In this document: positions 1-13,734 of the stretch, in pieces | Layout: every line of letters begins with the position of its first letter | Numbering within the stretch: position 1 is the stretch's first letter | Source: Pteria penguin | Lineage: Eukaryota > Mollusca > Bivalvia > Pterioida > Pteriidae | NCBI GenBank assembly: GCA_035048485.1 | Contig: CM068586.1 | Location: forward strand, 29,435,849-29,499,848 | Reading direction: 5' to 3' | DNA length: 64,000 bases | Translations under genes and position numbers: made by a program | Notes under the pieces: model-generated | The model's input: only the letters and a program-made list of their open reading frames with translations | The model's database searches: none | What the model was told of the DNA's origin: nothing

Positions 1-501
1 CCCATTTAGGACCTATCAAAAATATTGTTTGAATTTGATATAACGAATTCTTGAATTTGTTAAACGGATTAAATTCGTTTTAACGAATACTTGAATTTGT
101 TAAAACGGATTAAATTCGTTTTAACAAATTTGAGGAATTCGTTATAACGAATTAAATCTGTTATAACAAATTAGAGGAATTCATTATAAAGAATTAAATC
201 TGTTATGACAAATTTGTTGATAATAAATTTCAAATTTTATAAAACCGAAAATATGAATTTAAGAATTCTTTTTTCGAATTTTAATTTGTTAAACTGAATT
301 TCAAAAATCTGTTATAACGAATTCCACAAAATTTTTATAACAGATTTATTTCGTTATAATAAATTGATCAAATTTGTTTTAACAGATTTAATACGTTATA
401 ACGAATTCCTCAAATTTGTTTAAACGATTTTAATCCGTTTTCACAAATTCAAAAATTCGTTATATCAAATTCAAAAATATGTTTGATAGGTCCTAAATGG
501 G
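1..501. mobile_element. Long palindromic (foldback/MITE-like) element
   Basis: The first bases, CCCATTTAGGACCTATCAAA, return as an exact reverse complement ending at 501, and about 60 bases at each end pair with only a few mismatches. The inner part is also largely self-complementary and is made of short variants of ATAACGAATT and GAATTTGTTAAA on both strands, so the whole 501 bp could fold into one hairpin. There is no coding capacity. The left end lies exactly at the window edge, so the target-site duplication cannot be checked and the element may extend further left. Its family is unknown to me; a non-autonomous DNA transposon or foldback element is the simplest reading. Confidence 0.75.
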
Positions 502-510
502 CTTCCGTAC

Positions 511-764
511 CTTTCGGCATCGACATTTGGTGAAGTATTTCTTTCGAGATCAGTTCTTTGTTTGTATGTCCCTTCCAATCCAACTTCTGTTACTTGATTT
601 CCTTGACTGACTCCATTTTCACCGGATAATGACCGGTTATTGGCGCAACGTAAGCTATGACGTATTTCCTCTAAAACAGAAGATCGTCTTCTTTTTTCAT
701 ATTCATTCAGTTCGTTTACTTCAATGCTAAAAATTTCATTTGAAAACTTTGCTGATGTCCCCAT
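511..764 (-). CDS. Candidate first coding exon, unknown protein
   Basis: On the minus strand an ATG at 764-762 has G at -3 and G at +4 (a strong start context) and an in-frame TGA four codons upstream. It opens 84 codons of mixed, hydrophilic sequence that is not repeat-derived. The predicted residues are rich in Glu, Arg, Ser and Asn, with a basic stretch (EKRRRSS) near residue 24 and no signal peptide, membrane segment or domain I recognise. A plausible splice donor (AAAG|GTACGG) would end the exon at 511. Just beyond it lies the 501-bp palindromic element, which would then sit in the first intron. The remaining exons would lie left of the window. Composition looks more coding-like than the neighbourhood, but there is no homology evidence; a chance open frame remains possible. 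Confidence 0.35.
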
Positions 765-956
765 GACCGCTGCTCACGACTGAAGTCAGTGGTATTAATG
801 TAAGGTCAATAGTAGTCGAATGATATGCATGAACATTATCTTTACGCATTAAAGAGACGGGGCTGTATAATTACATTGACAGAGGGAGTCTCTATTTGGA
901 TATACCTTCAATATCTAACATTGCTAATGAGTAAACTTATAACCTCCACAATACCA

Positions 957-1019
957 GGTCATAGAGCAAAAAAGATCGTGACTACTCCAAAGACATCTTC
1001 ACAATACCAGGGTCCAGCG
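957..1019. repeat. Isolated copy of the 57-bp repeat
   Basis: One diverged unit (AAAAAAGATCGTGACTACTC and flanks) stands about 200 bp to the left of the main array. It is separated from it by unrelated AT-rich sequence, so it is either an outlier or a remnant of a once longer array. Confidence 0.8.
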
Positions 1020-1228
1020 CGATAAACTGAGAATATACTTAAGTCAAAAATTTCATTTTAATTTATTCCATTATCAAACATTCAAATAAATTTTAATGCA
1101 GAATGGTTTAATTCTATTTATCAGTAGAATAAAACTAAATAAAATCCCAATCCAAGTTATTAATTCATTGATGAACAGAGGAATATGAATTTTTTACTTA
1201 AGTATTTTTTCAGTTTATGGCGCCGGAC

Positions 1229-2247
1229 CCAGGTCATAGAACAAAGAAGATCGTGACTACTCCAAAGACGTTTCCACAATGCCAGGCCATGACTAGAGCA
1301 AAGAAGATCGTGACTACTCCAAAGGCATCTTCACAATGCCAGCTCATGACTAGACCAAAGAAGATCGTGACTACTCCAAAGGCATCTTCACAATGCCAGG
1401 CCATGTCTAGACCAAAGACGATCGTGTCTACTCCAAAGACATCTTCACAATGCCAGGTCACGACTAGACCAAAGAGGATCGTGACTACTCCAAAGGCATC
1501 TCCACAATGCCAGATCATGACTAGACCAAAGACGATCGTGTCTACTCCAAAAGCATCTCCACAATGCCAGGCCATGACTAGACCAATAAGATCGCGACTA
1601 CTCCAAAGACAACTTCATAATGCCAGGTCATGACTAGACCAATAAGATCGTGACTACTCCAAAGACATCTCCACAATGCCATGTCATGACTAGGCCAAAG
1701 AAGATCGTGACTACTCCAAAAGCATCTCCACAATGCCAGGCCATGACTAGACCAAAGAAGATCGTGACTACTCCAAAGGCATCTCCACAATGCCAGGCCA
1801 TGACTAGACCAAAGAAAATCGTGACTACTCCAAAGACAACTTCATAATGCCAGGTCCTGACTAGACCAAAGAAGATCGTGACCACTCCAAAGACATCTCC
1901 ACAATGCCAGGTCATGTCTAGACCAAAGACGATCGTGACTACTCCAAAGACATCTCCACAATGCCAGGCCATGACTAGACCAAAGAAGATCGTGACTACT
2001 CCAAAGGCATCTCCACAATGCCAGGTCATGACTAGACCAAAGAAAATCGTGACTACTCCAAAGACAACTTCATAATGCCAGGTCCTGACTAGACCAAAGA
2101 AGATCGTGACTACTCCAAAGACATCTCCACAATGCCAGGTCATGTCTAGACCAAAGACGATCGTGACTACTCCAAAGACATCTCCACAATGCCAGGCCAT
2201 GACTAGACCAAAGAAGATCGTGACTACTTCAAAGACATCTCGAAGAT
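1229..2247. repeat. 57-bp minisatellite, about 18 copies
   Basis: The unit contains GATCGTGACTACTCCAAAG, then a CATCTCCACAATGCCAGG block and TCATGACTAGACCAAAG. Because 57 is a multiple of three, both strands show long open frames with a 19-residue period (plus strand ..RPKKIVTTPKASPQCQ..). These are a by-product of the period: the plus frame is closed by TAA in a recurrent variant unit (AACTTCATAATG at 1611, 1838 and 2066). That variant recurs every 227-228 bp, so the right half is a four-unit higher-order repeat. I do not call a protein here. Confidence 0.95.
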
Positions 2248-2641
2248 AATCCTTCTGCAATCAGCAAATGAAGATGTGCATTTATTTTCATCCATAAGAT
2301 GTATTTGTAACTAAATGTTTACTTTTTCACCGATGCTTATAAGGATCACCTATACTTACTGAAGGAATTTTTCATTTCTCCGGTATATGCAACCCTTTTT
2401 TGTAATGAATCTTTTTAGAAATATGATTTTTTCACCAGGATTTTCACTTCGCCGCTGACCAAAGAGTTCAAATGTAATAATAGATAAGCATTAGAAGAAC
2501 AACTTTACTCGTGAAAGATGAAAAACAATCACATTTAACAATAATATATGTATCTTTATTCACAATGGCTGCATTAAACTAATCTAGTCTTTAGTTTATT
2601 CCGTCTATAGCCATATCTACTACTGCATCTTTGACATTTTC
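2248..2641. other. Single-copy AT-rich spacer
   Basis: No open frame, repeat or RNA signal is seen. It ends at the SINE target site. Confidence 0.6.
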
Positions 2642-2654
2642 ATTACATTAATTA

Positions 2655-2924
2655 AAGCCGTGATCGAGAGGTCCTGGGTTCGACTCCCACCCTGGGCACA
2701 CCGGTGTTCTGTCTTTCTTTCTTTTCTTTCTTTGATGAGACAGTAGAAACTGAGGTCTCGTGTCATGGTAGGAATGGCACGCAAAAGATCCCTCACTGCT
2801 TCGGGTGGGTCCGTTGCAAAGGTCTAAATTTGTATGCAATGCATCGAGCAGATGCCGTCACCATATGCATGAAATAATCGTGGAGTGACGTAAAACAATA
2901 ATCAATCAATCAATCGATCAATCA
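2655..2924 (+). mobile_element. tRNA-derived SINE, 5'-shortened copy with TSD
   Basis: The element is flanked by a 13-bp direct repeat, ATTACATTAATTA, at 2642-2654 and 2925-2937, which marks it as a retrotransposition product. The tRNA-like head keeps a canonical Pol III B box (GGTTCGACTCC, near 2677) but lacks the A-box portion. A central domain (GATCCCTCACTGCTTCGGGT region) and a 3' part (AGATGCCGTCACCATAT) match the copy at 57741-58034. It ends in a (ATCA)n tail. A CT-rich insertion of about 20 bp (near 2711-2732) separates head and body. It is non-coding and relies on LINE machinery in trans. Confidence 0.92.
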
Positions 2925-3047
2925 ATTACATTAATTACATTGAATGTAAGTACTTTCTCTGATAAGGAAGACAACTATTTCACTGATAAATCTGCACGAG
3001 TAAACGGGACGAGTAATATTTAAACCGATCACATGTTTGTATGTAAT

Positions 3048-3048
<1 letters not shown>

Positions 3049-3087
<39 letters not shown>

Positions 3088-3131
3088 ACATTATTACAAT
3101 CATCATCATCAGCAGCAGCATCATTGTCATC
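3049..3131. repeat. (ATC)n microsatellite
   Basis: About 12 near-perfect TCA/ATC triplets are followed by an interrupted stretch with CAG and CGT triplets. Confidence 0.95.
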
Positions 3132-3375
3132 GTCGTCATCATAGTTATTATTACTACTTATTCATTAAATATATACAACAAAGGAGGAGCAAGAATTAAG
3201 AGTTATCTATCTTTGCTCATCTTTACTTGTTTCACTTTTAACTCCAGTTGTCTTTCTTGGGATGTTTTCCGCTTAAGACATTGTGATCTCTTCCTGGTTA
3301 TAATGGATTGCACCACTAGATTTAAGAGGTTGGTTATACCAATATGACTGAAAAATCTTGGAAACGACGTAATAC

Positions 3376-4392
3376 GTGAATCAACCCACCTGGTTATAGA
3401 GTGACGTGAATCAACCCACCTGGTTATAGAGTGACACGAATCAACCCACTTGGTTATAGAGTGACGTGGATCAACATACCTGGTTATAGAGTGACGTGAA
3501 TCAACCTACCTGGTTATAGAGTGACGTAAATCAACCATCCTGGTTGTAGAGTGACGTGAATCAACCATCCTGGTTATAGAGTGACGTAAATCAACCCACC
3601 TGGTTATAGAGTGACGTGAATCAACTTACCTGGTTATAGAGTGACATAAATCAACCATCCTGGTTATAGAGTGACGTAAATCAACCCACCTGGTTATAGA
3701 GTGACGTGAATCAACCTACCTGGTTATAGATTGACATGAATCAACCAACTTGGTTTTAAAGTGACATGAATCAACCAACTTGGTTATAGAGTGACATGAA
3801 TCAACCAACCTGGTTATAGATTGACATGAATCAACCAACTTGGTTATAGAGTGACATACATCAACCATCCTGGTTACAGAGTGACGTAAATCAACCCACC
3901 TGGTTATAGAGTGACGTGAATCAACTTACCTGGTTATAGAGTGACATAAATCAACCATCCTGGTTATAGAGTGACGTAAATCAACCCACCTGGTTATAGA
4001 GTGACGTGAATCAACCTACCTGGTTATAGATTGACATGAATCAACCAACTTGGTTATAGAGTGACATGAATCAACCAACTTGGTTATAGAGTGACATGAA
4101 TCAACCAACTTGGTTATAGAGTGACATGAATCAACCAACTTGGTTATAGAGTGACATGAATCAACCAACCTGGTTATAGAGTAACATGAATCAACCAACT
4201 TGGTTATAGATTGACATTAATCAACCAACCTGGTTATAGAGTGACATGCATCAACCAACCTGGTTATAGAGTGACATGCATCAACCAACCTGGTTATAGA
4301 GTAACATGAATCAACCAACTTGGTTATAGATTGACATAAATCAACCTACCTCGTTAAAGAGTGACATGAATCAACCAAATTGGTCAGAGAGA
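3376..4392. repeat. 30-bp minisatellite, about 34 copies
   Basis: The unit reads CCTGGTTATAGAGTGACGTG plus AATCAACCCA, with variable positions at CCCACC/CCATCC/CCAACT and GTGACGTG/GTGACATG. The block at 3601-3780 recurs almost exactly at 3901-4080, a 300-bp (ten-unit) internal duplication. Since 30 is divisible by three, a ten-residue periodic minus-strand frame (..LVDSCHSITK..) appears. It is broken in most units and is not called as a gene. The right end decays near 4380. Confidence 0.96.
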
Positions 4393-4617
4393 GTGGCATG
4401 AATCTGTATATTTCCTTACCAATTCTTGAATATTCATGTCATTTCTTAACTTCACAAATGAGCACCTAAGGAAATGAATTTATATAAGCACAGAAAAATA
4501 TAATATATCAATAGAGAGAAGAATAAAGTGTATAAATACACACAAATCGCATAAATTGCAAAATCAAATTTTACTATTTGTATACTAAAGCATCCTTGAT
4601 AAATGTGCTAAAAAAAC

Positions 4618-5060
4618 TAGGGGCCCAAGTGGGCCTATATCGCTCATCTGAATACAATACTTAATTATATTCCTACAAAGTGTTATAAAAATCATTAAAT
4701 TTGTTCTGAAGAAGTTGAAAATGTGAAAGAATACCCCTCTTCATTTTTTACAGTCTTAAAAATTCATAAAAGTAAAAAAATAGACATATTGACAAAATTC
4801 TTTCACAGTAAAATTCTTTACCATAATTATGATTAAAAGAAATCAAATTAAAGCATAATTATCACCTAATGATGGATCTAGACAAAATACAACAACCCTT
4901 GTGGGGGACCATGAGTACTTCATGCCTACGAAGTGTCTTTAAAATCCTTCCAGTGGTTCTGAAGAAGAAGTCGAAAATGTGAAAAATTACGACGACGGAC
5001 GGACACCGGACGACATACTACGACAAAACCTCACTTGAGCATTCGGCTCAGGTGAGCTAA
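4618..5060. mobile_element. Dispersed bivalve-type repeat with inverted ends
   Basis: It begins GGGGCCCAAGTGGGCCTATA, with CGCTCATCTGA just after, and ends ATTCGGCTCAGGTGAGCTAA. The inner termini GCTCATCTGA (4642-4651) and TCAGGTGAGC (5048-5057) are inverted complements with one mismatch. A GACGACGGACGGACACCGGA stretch precedes the right end. An internal motif (TTCTGAAGAAG..GAAAATGTGAAA) occurs twice, about 250 bp apart. From memory this layout is common in bivalve genomes, where it behaves as a non-autonomous element. There is no coding potential and no second copy in this window. Confidence 0.6.
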
Positions 5061-6480
5061 AATGTGCCATACTTAATCATTGAGTTCTTTTTTCTTTATC
5101 GAATCCTAGTGATCGTTCTTTTTTTACCTTAAATCTCGGATATTCACAGATGAAGGCTCTCATACCAATTTGCTTATCACGTTCAATGCAAATTCAAAGT
5201 TCAGATAGTGATTTTGCATATATCGTCACTTTATCCGAAAAGTTGTCTAATATGGTGTACAACATTTATTTCTAATTTAATAAATTTTTGAATTGACAAT
5301 TTTAGATAAAAATTAAAAAAATATCCCAAAATAAAAATGTACGATATAATGTAAATTTTAAATGCCAGAATTCCAAACGTAAAATTCGACAGCTGTTTTA
5401 CAAGTACCATCTCTAAATTAAGAAGCAAAAGAAATTAAATAAATGAAATTATACTCCGGACACTGGTCATCGCTGGTCATCCCTTTCTTCGGCCAGTGGT
5501 CAGTGTCATTCCAAGTGTAATTTTTGACAGATAAAGAAAAATTAAACACTAATTTATAACGCCGCATAAAGAAGTCAGAAAGCGTCTCTTTATCCTGATA
5601 CAAAGGGAAGAGCCCGGCTAGCTCTGGAGCGCATTAGATTCCCTGACTTCTCACCTCCTGTTTTGACCACGAACGGGTTCTTCTTCTCTATGCTTAATCT
5701 CAGAGAAGCTTGTGTTTTGACCCTTTTTGTTCATCGTCTCTAAAAGTTAAATTTCAAGCCTTAAAAGTGAATGAATGTTGGCAACAGTGGCACAATGGGA
5801 TGGGTTTTAATCTTATCATTTACATCTGGGCCTATATTACAACCCATCTGCCAGGTTTCATTAAAATTAAAAGGATATTTTTCTTTTGACACATTAGAAG
5901 GTATCCTTTGCCGCGATCCGAGACATGATTACACGTGTAAATGACCAGGAATACAGGTGGGGTAATAACTTAATGGGCAAAAAGAAGGTAATCTGGACAT
6001 CAAGGTGTGTGCCCGCACGCGTAGAATCACTCGCTTCACGTACTTCTGCATTCATCTAGAAAAATAGGGAAAAGATTCGTATTTCAAATTCAGAGGAGTA
6101 ATAGATAATTATGTTATTATGATGAGAATTATACTTATCTATCCAATGTCATAAAACAGAGTTCCACTTGGCTTTGTTCTGAGAGGTGTACAGTAGAGAC
6201 TGGGAATTCTGTCAGGAACATTTAATGAGATTTGATGTTGATTCAAAACGGAAGATTCAAGAGGGGTACAATGAAATAAAAAAAAAAAACGATTAAAACA
6301 TTTGAAAACGTTCTCTGTTTTACCTAAATTGTTCCGATGTTTCACCGGTTAAATTAGAAAACAGACTATTTGTACTAAAGTGGCAAGACACTAAAGATAA
6401 CCATATCATAAGGCTTTATTATCTGACAGCACTAAAGAATGTCATTTCAAGATATGGTCAATTCAACTTAATTGATAGAT
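5061..6480. other. Single-copy region, possible regulatory DNA
   Basis: No exon is supported. Three TGGTCA words (5464, 5474, 5497) lie within 40 bp, and TGACCA words follow at about 5654 and 5945. A 12-bp perfect palindrome TTACACGTGTAA (5929-5940) contains an E-box CACGTG. GC content is locally higher near 5600-5720 and 5990-6050. Regulatory function is inference only. Confidence 0.35.
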
Positions 6481-6502
6481 TATCATCCCCACCCGCCCCT
6501 CG

Positions 6503-6524
6503 AAAATCGGCCCGCCCCGATTTT
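6503..6524. repeat. Small GC-rich hairpin followed by T-run
   Basis: AAAATCGG (6503-6510) and CCGATTTT (6517-6524) form a perfect 8-bp stem with a 6-nt loop, followed by more T residues. It looks like a bacterial terminator, but in this eukaryotic context I assign it no function. Confidence 0.6.
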
Positions 6525-6747
6525 TTTATTTTTTCTTTTATGCAAAATTCACGATTTCGGAAAATTTTCGTGTCCGAGTCCGGTATTTATACTTTGGATT
6601 CCATTTCGGGTTTAGAAACGAAATGAAAGCCTAACCTGGAATCCATCTATGAGAAAAGACATAGCTTGATATCCATCTGCTGAAAGAAGGGCTGAAATAA
6701 TTATACCCATATGTTGACAACAACACTTTTGTCATCAATATTTTTGC

Positions 6748-6764
6748 CAGGAAATAAAAAAAAA

Positions 6765-6797
<33 letters not shown>
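6748..6797. repeat. Poly(A) tract
   Basis: An A-run of nearly 50 bases with one GC interruption follows GGAAATAAA. It could be the tail of an old retroposed sequence or a plain homopolymer expansion; no body or target duplication is recognisable upstream. Confidence 0.8.
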
Positions 6798-8984
<2,187 letters not shown>

Positions 8985-9091
8985 GTGCTTTTATATTGAA
9001 CCCTTTTTCTCGAGCGATTTGCATTAACGTTTATTGAGGTTGATCCGATACTTATGAATAGTGAATGTTGTTACAATTTCCATTTTTGTGC

Positions 9092-9224
<133 letters not shown>

Positions 9225-10775
9225 GACTTTCTCCGCACCACTTAATGGAAAAAGATATGAAGGAGGTCAAGGAATTTTAATTCTTTGAAGTATATTTATT
9301 ACAACTTATAAACAAGGAGATCATAGGTCGTAAAGCTTATCTGAATATTTCAAAATAGATTTACATAAATAAAAGGGTAGGAAATTGATGTATGCCCTTG
9401 AATTCTCAATGTAATGCTTCATTTTCTCTGCATTGGTAGTAGGAATATTGAAAACATCACTTACAGTTACCTTATATAACAACCCTAACTTTGAACCTGA
9501 ACCCCTGTCCCTCTCCGTTGAAATTTACGTCTTACATTTTTTTCTATATATGCATTACCTTTCCTTTTATTTTCAAAAGAAGTTAATTAAGAAGATTATA
9601 AAACATTAAATAAATACTCCTACCTCGAAAGACCACATTAGTCCTGATTTAAAGTCTGAGACCCAATCATAAGGGTAATGAAATTTACACTTTGGTAATT
9701 GACTTTATGGTCTTTCTAAATCCATTATAGTTTTTTTTTAGGAGAATAGGAGTTTAGAAACACATCTTTTGGGGAATTTTTGTCACAAGGACGTAATGGT
9801 AATAAGATTTATTCCAGAGATGCTTTCTGACAAATTTAGACTTCCAAATTTACAAGCAGTTTAAATGCTCAGCTGCAAACGCATGACGACGGACAGGGAC
9901 CGATTGTAATGAACCGCCATACATGTAGTTACTCTTTTTGTTTTGGATTATAAAGGAATACGAAACATATTCATTTGAATTAACCCTCAATACCCCACGA
10001 TTATTACCTTAATTAAACGCCAGTCGTTAACATATTAATTTGTAGATTCTTTGATGAGTCTTTCCATTAATGTCCACTATGACGGTAGTGGTCACTCGTT
10101 AGTCAGATGTCCATGTTGCGACATTAAGGCACTGAAATCACCAACAAGGACGACGGAAGCTAGTGTCATACAATGAAAGGACTTTTATAAGCATTGTCAA
10201 ATGTTTTGACAAAATGAGTTTTCAAAGGCCCATAAATTTCAAAATAACATGGTAATGGACATTATCAAAAGGAAGAAATTGTCATAAGCTTTAATTGAAA
10301 ACAAGATGACATCATCCATTATCGTCCAGCATAGCTTCAGGGCTCATTGTATTTCTAGTTGACGAAAAATTCAATACCAAAGAATTTACCGTAATGGGTT
10401 TTTCTTCTTATTATTATTCTGGTTCAGAAACAAAAAAATTTTTATCTACGGCGTTGCCGCTTTGCCCTTACTTGTATATGACTGTAAAATAGTGGATTTC
10501 AAACAATTTTTCTGCATTTATATTTAATAGATAAATAATAGGAAAACCCGAATAAACAAATAAATAAGCAAATAAGTACCAACGTTTTTTCTTACAAAAA
10601 TTAGAGAAACAAAACATTGTTTTCCCTCTTAAAAAAGCAAAAGAAACAAAACAATGTGATAGCCTCTACTAAATATTCTAGAGATATTGTTTCCGTAATT
10701 ATATATTCGGAGATACAGATTTGGTGTAATTCGCACATGGCTTACAGTTCAGACGACCCATTTCCGCAATATACC
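9225..10775. other. Single-copy AT-rich spacer
   Basis: No gene is supported. A GACGACGGACAGGGACCGAT stretch near 9886 resembles the ends of dispersed bivalve repeats, but no element boundaries can be set. Confidence 0.5.
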
Positions 10776-11507
10776 ACCATGTACGAGTGATTGGTGATTT
10801 TGTACCACTTTGAACAAATGGTTGGTGATCTTGTACCCCTGTGTACAAGTGGTTGGTGATCTTGTACCACTATGTACAAGTGGACGGGGATCTTGTTCCA
10901 CTATGTACAAGTGGTTGGTGATCTTGTACCACTATGTACATGTGGTTAGTGATCTTGTACCCCTGTGTACAAGTGGTTGGTGATCTTGTACCACTACGTA
11001 CAAGTGGTCGGTGATCTTGTACCCCTATGTACAAGTGGTTGGTGATCTTGTACCACTATGTACATGTGGTTAGTGATCTTGTACCCCTGTGAACAAGTGG
11101 TTGGTGATCTTATACCACTATGTACAAGTGGACGGGGATCTTGTACCACTATGTACAAGTGGTTGGTGATCTTGTAACACTATGTACATGTGGTTAGTGA
11201 TCTTGTACCCCTGTGTACAAGTGGTTGGCGATCTTATACCACTATGTACAAGTGGTCGGTGATCTTGTACCACTATGTACAAGTGGTTGGTGATCTTGTA
11301 CCACTATGTACACGTGGTCGGTGATCTTGTACCACTACGTACACGTGGTTGGTGATCTTGTACCACTATGTACAAGTGGTTGGTGATCTTGTACCACTAT
11401 GTACAAGTGGTTGGCGATCTTGTACCACTATGTACAAGTGGTTGGTGATCTTATACCACTATGTACAAGTGGTTGGTGATCTTGTACCACTATGTACACG
11501 TGGTTGG
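10776..11507. repeat. 31-bp minisatellite, about 23 copies
   Basis: The unit contains TTGGTGATCTTGTACCACTA and TGTACAAGTGG. Each unit holds inverted repeats (CTTGTAC..GTACAAG and ACCACT..AGTGGT), so single strands can form hairpins. A variant with TGTGGTTAGTG recurs at 10941, 11065 and 11189, exactly 124 bp (four units) apart. Confidence 0.96.
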
Positions 11508-12949
11508 TGATCTCTTGCTCTTCATACTGCGTTATGAACGAAAAACATACTGAGAAAAGACCCCAATATCAAAATTAACTCGATGAACTGCTTGATTTGG
11601 TAGATGTAAAGAGACCCCCCCTCTTTTTCATCAGACTACAGATCACTTGTCATAAAATTTCTAGTCTAGTCTTTTCACCTTGAATTTTTGTGCCTCTCTC
11701 TAAAGCCTAAGATCTGATGCTGCCTTCCCTATATTCCAGTCAACACTGGCTATTACGTTTTACACCCTATCCGTGTTTTACAGCTTATTTTTGCGTTAAG
11801 GAATACACATGGGTCTGTTAATTCAAGGTGTTAGACAACTCATCCTCTTACTGTCAAATCATTTGTTCAGATAGCTGGTTGTAGATTTATTCTGTATGTT
11901 TTAGGAAGCTAATGGGTCTTGTAAAAGCCCTAAGGTAATTGTCGACTGTTGAAACATTGTGAAAATGGAGTGAAAGGTCACACTTTGAGATTTAGAGACT
12001 TGACAATTCTTATAAGCACATCCATGACTATTAAGGTCACATTTGGTCACCAAAATGATAAATGAAAATGAAATTTAATGTTTTCCCCATTTGTCTATTA
12101 GTAAATTCAGTTATTGTGGATTATCAGTTCCCGAGGATATTACCAAACCTATAGCAAGTGCTTTGTTATGGCATGAACAACATTCATTGTACTTCGAAAA
12201 ATACTCTTATTAATTCTGAAAATGATTTCAAATGTAAGGAGTAACTTGACCCATACTTTTTTCCAAAATATTTCTGTCTCTTCCTTTAAAGTCATTATGG
12301 TAATGAGTGCACATTATAGATAGTTGGAAATCCCACAATTTCAGTCTAGAACGTAACTACATATATAACATTATAAATCAAAAGAAATGAGAAATGGATA
12401 TGGATAGTTTAATTTTCTCGACTTTTATTTTGGGCAGATAGATAAAAAGACGTAAATAATTTTAAAATATATAATATATAATGTATTTTATAGATACAGT
12501 GTTTTACATCATGCTTAAATTATGTGTGTGCTTATAGTACTGGTAATAATTGTTATCCACCATCCCCTTGGCCTGTAAATAACCTTGCTGAAGACTAGCA
12601 TTATCCATATATCAGCTTCTTTTCAAATTAGATGTCGACTAATAACGAACAATTGATAAATTTCTATTTTGTAATATTGAGCGTAATCATTCTCATGAAA
12701 TATAAATCCGTCGCATAGCAACAGACTAAAGTTGGTGCTTTAGACGCTTTACAGAGTAAGATGAGATATCGAACCTCCGCTTATACGGTTAATTAAAAAT
12801 GAAATGTACTTAATCTGCAACGTTTAACAAGCCTACGTTATTTCCATAGGTCACCTCGTGTCGTAAAGATATATACATACTTATATATACATGTGTATAT
12901 ACATGTTGTAAATGTGAAACGTGAGCATTTCACAAGTATTGAAAAATAA
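11508..12949. other. Single-copy AT-rich spacer
   Basis: No exon, RNA gene or repeat family is recognised. Confidence 0.55.
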
Positions 12950-13440
12950 CATAGCACACGCATGGAACACAGCATCACAGCATGAAATACGAATACCAAA
13001 ACGCAATGAATATGCACATATCAAATGTATTGTACATCAACAAAGGATAAAACGCGAGTATAAATTATCTTCAATAACGGAAAGCCAAACCTACAAAAAG
13101 AAAATACGGAACACTAACATTCAAATCTATGACGCTTTTGAAAAAGAAAATGGAACACAATGAACGAACGCGTAGAACACTAACATATAATAGTATGGAA
13201 CACAAAGTATCGTAATTATGGAATAAAACAATATCAGATCTTATCAAAGGTATGGAGGAAGAACATATTGAGGAAAAAAATGAATTTATGCTTTTCAAAG
13301 GTAGGAAACATAAAGTCAAAGTTAAATATAAAAAAGGCTGGAACAAGAACATATCAACTCAATTTTCAGAACTCAATTGATACAAGAACAAATATAGGGA
13401 AGTACATTTATATATCAAAAGTATGGAGCCACTTTAAAAT
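12950..13440. repeat. A-rich, decayed tandem repeat
   Basis: Variants of TATGGAACACAAAG (for example near 12960, 13120, 13195, 13250 and 13300) recur irregularly in an A-rich stretch. The A-richness opens frames of 80-102 codons on the plus strand, but these are Lys/Asn-rich and look accidental. I read it as an old minisatellite. Confidence 0.4.
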
Positions 13441-13734
13441 TACGATACAATGTAAAAACACAATGAGTAACAACGACACTAAAACAAGAATTTCCAAGGC
13501 GATATTTCCTTCATCAGGATACAACAATTACACACACAACGAGGACAAACACAAAAACAAAAAAGCTATTATATAAGAAAAACTCCGCTAAACTAGATAA
13601 AATAAGATAGATTCTCAATTTACTTGTTGTTTCTGACGATGAATAAGACATGATACATGTATATGTACACGAAGAGGTTAATTATTTTGTCGTTTACATG
13701 TATTTGTTTTATCAAGTCATGGCAAACGGGGAAG

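Noticed and set aside
1634..2260. 208-codon minus-strand open frame with Trp/Cys/His-rich 19-residue repeats
   Set aside because: It exists only because the 57-bp unit is a multiple of three and lacks stops in that frame; there is no start context or flanking exon evidence.
6503..6530. Hairpin plus T-run resembling a rho-independent terminator
   Set aside because: The context is eukaryotic with no adjacent gene; treated as an incidental inverted repeat.
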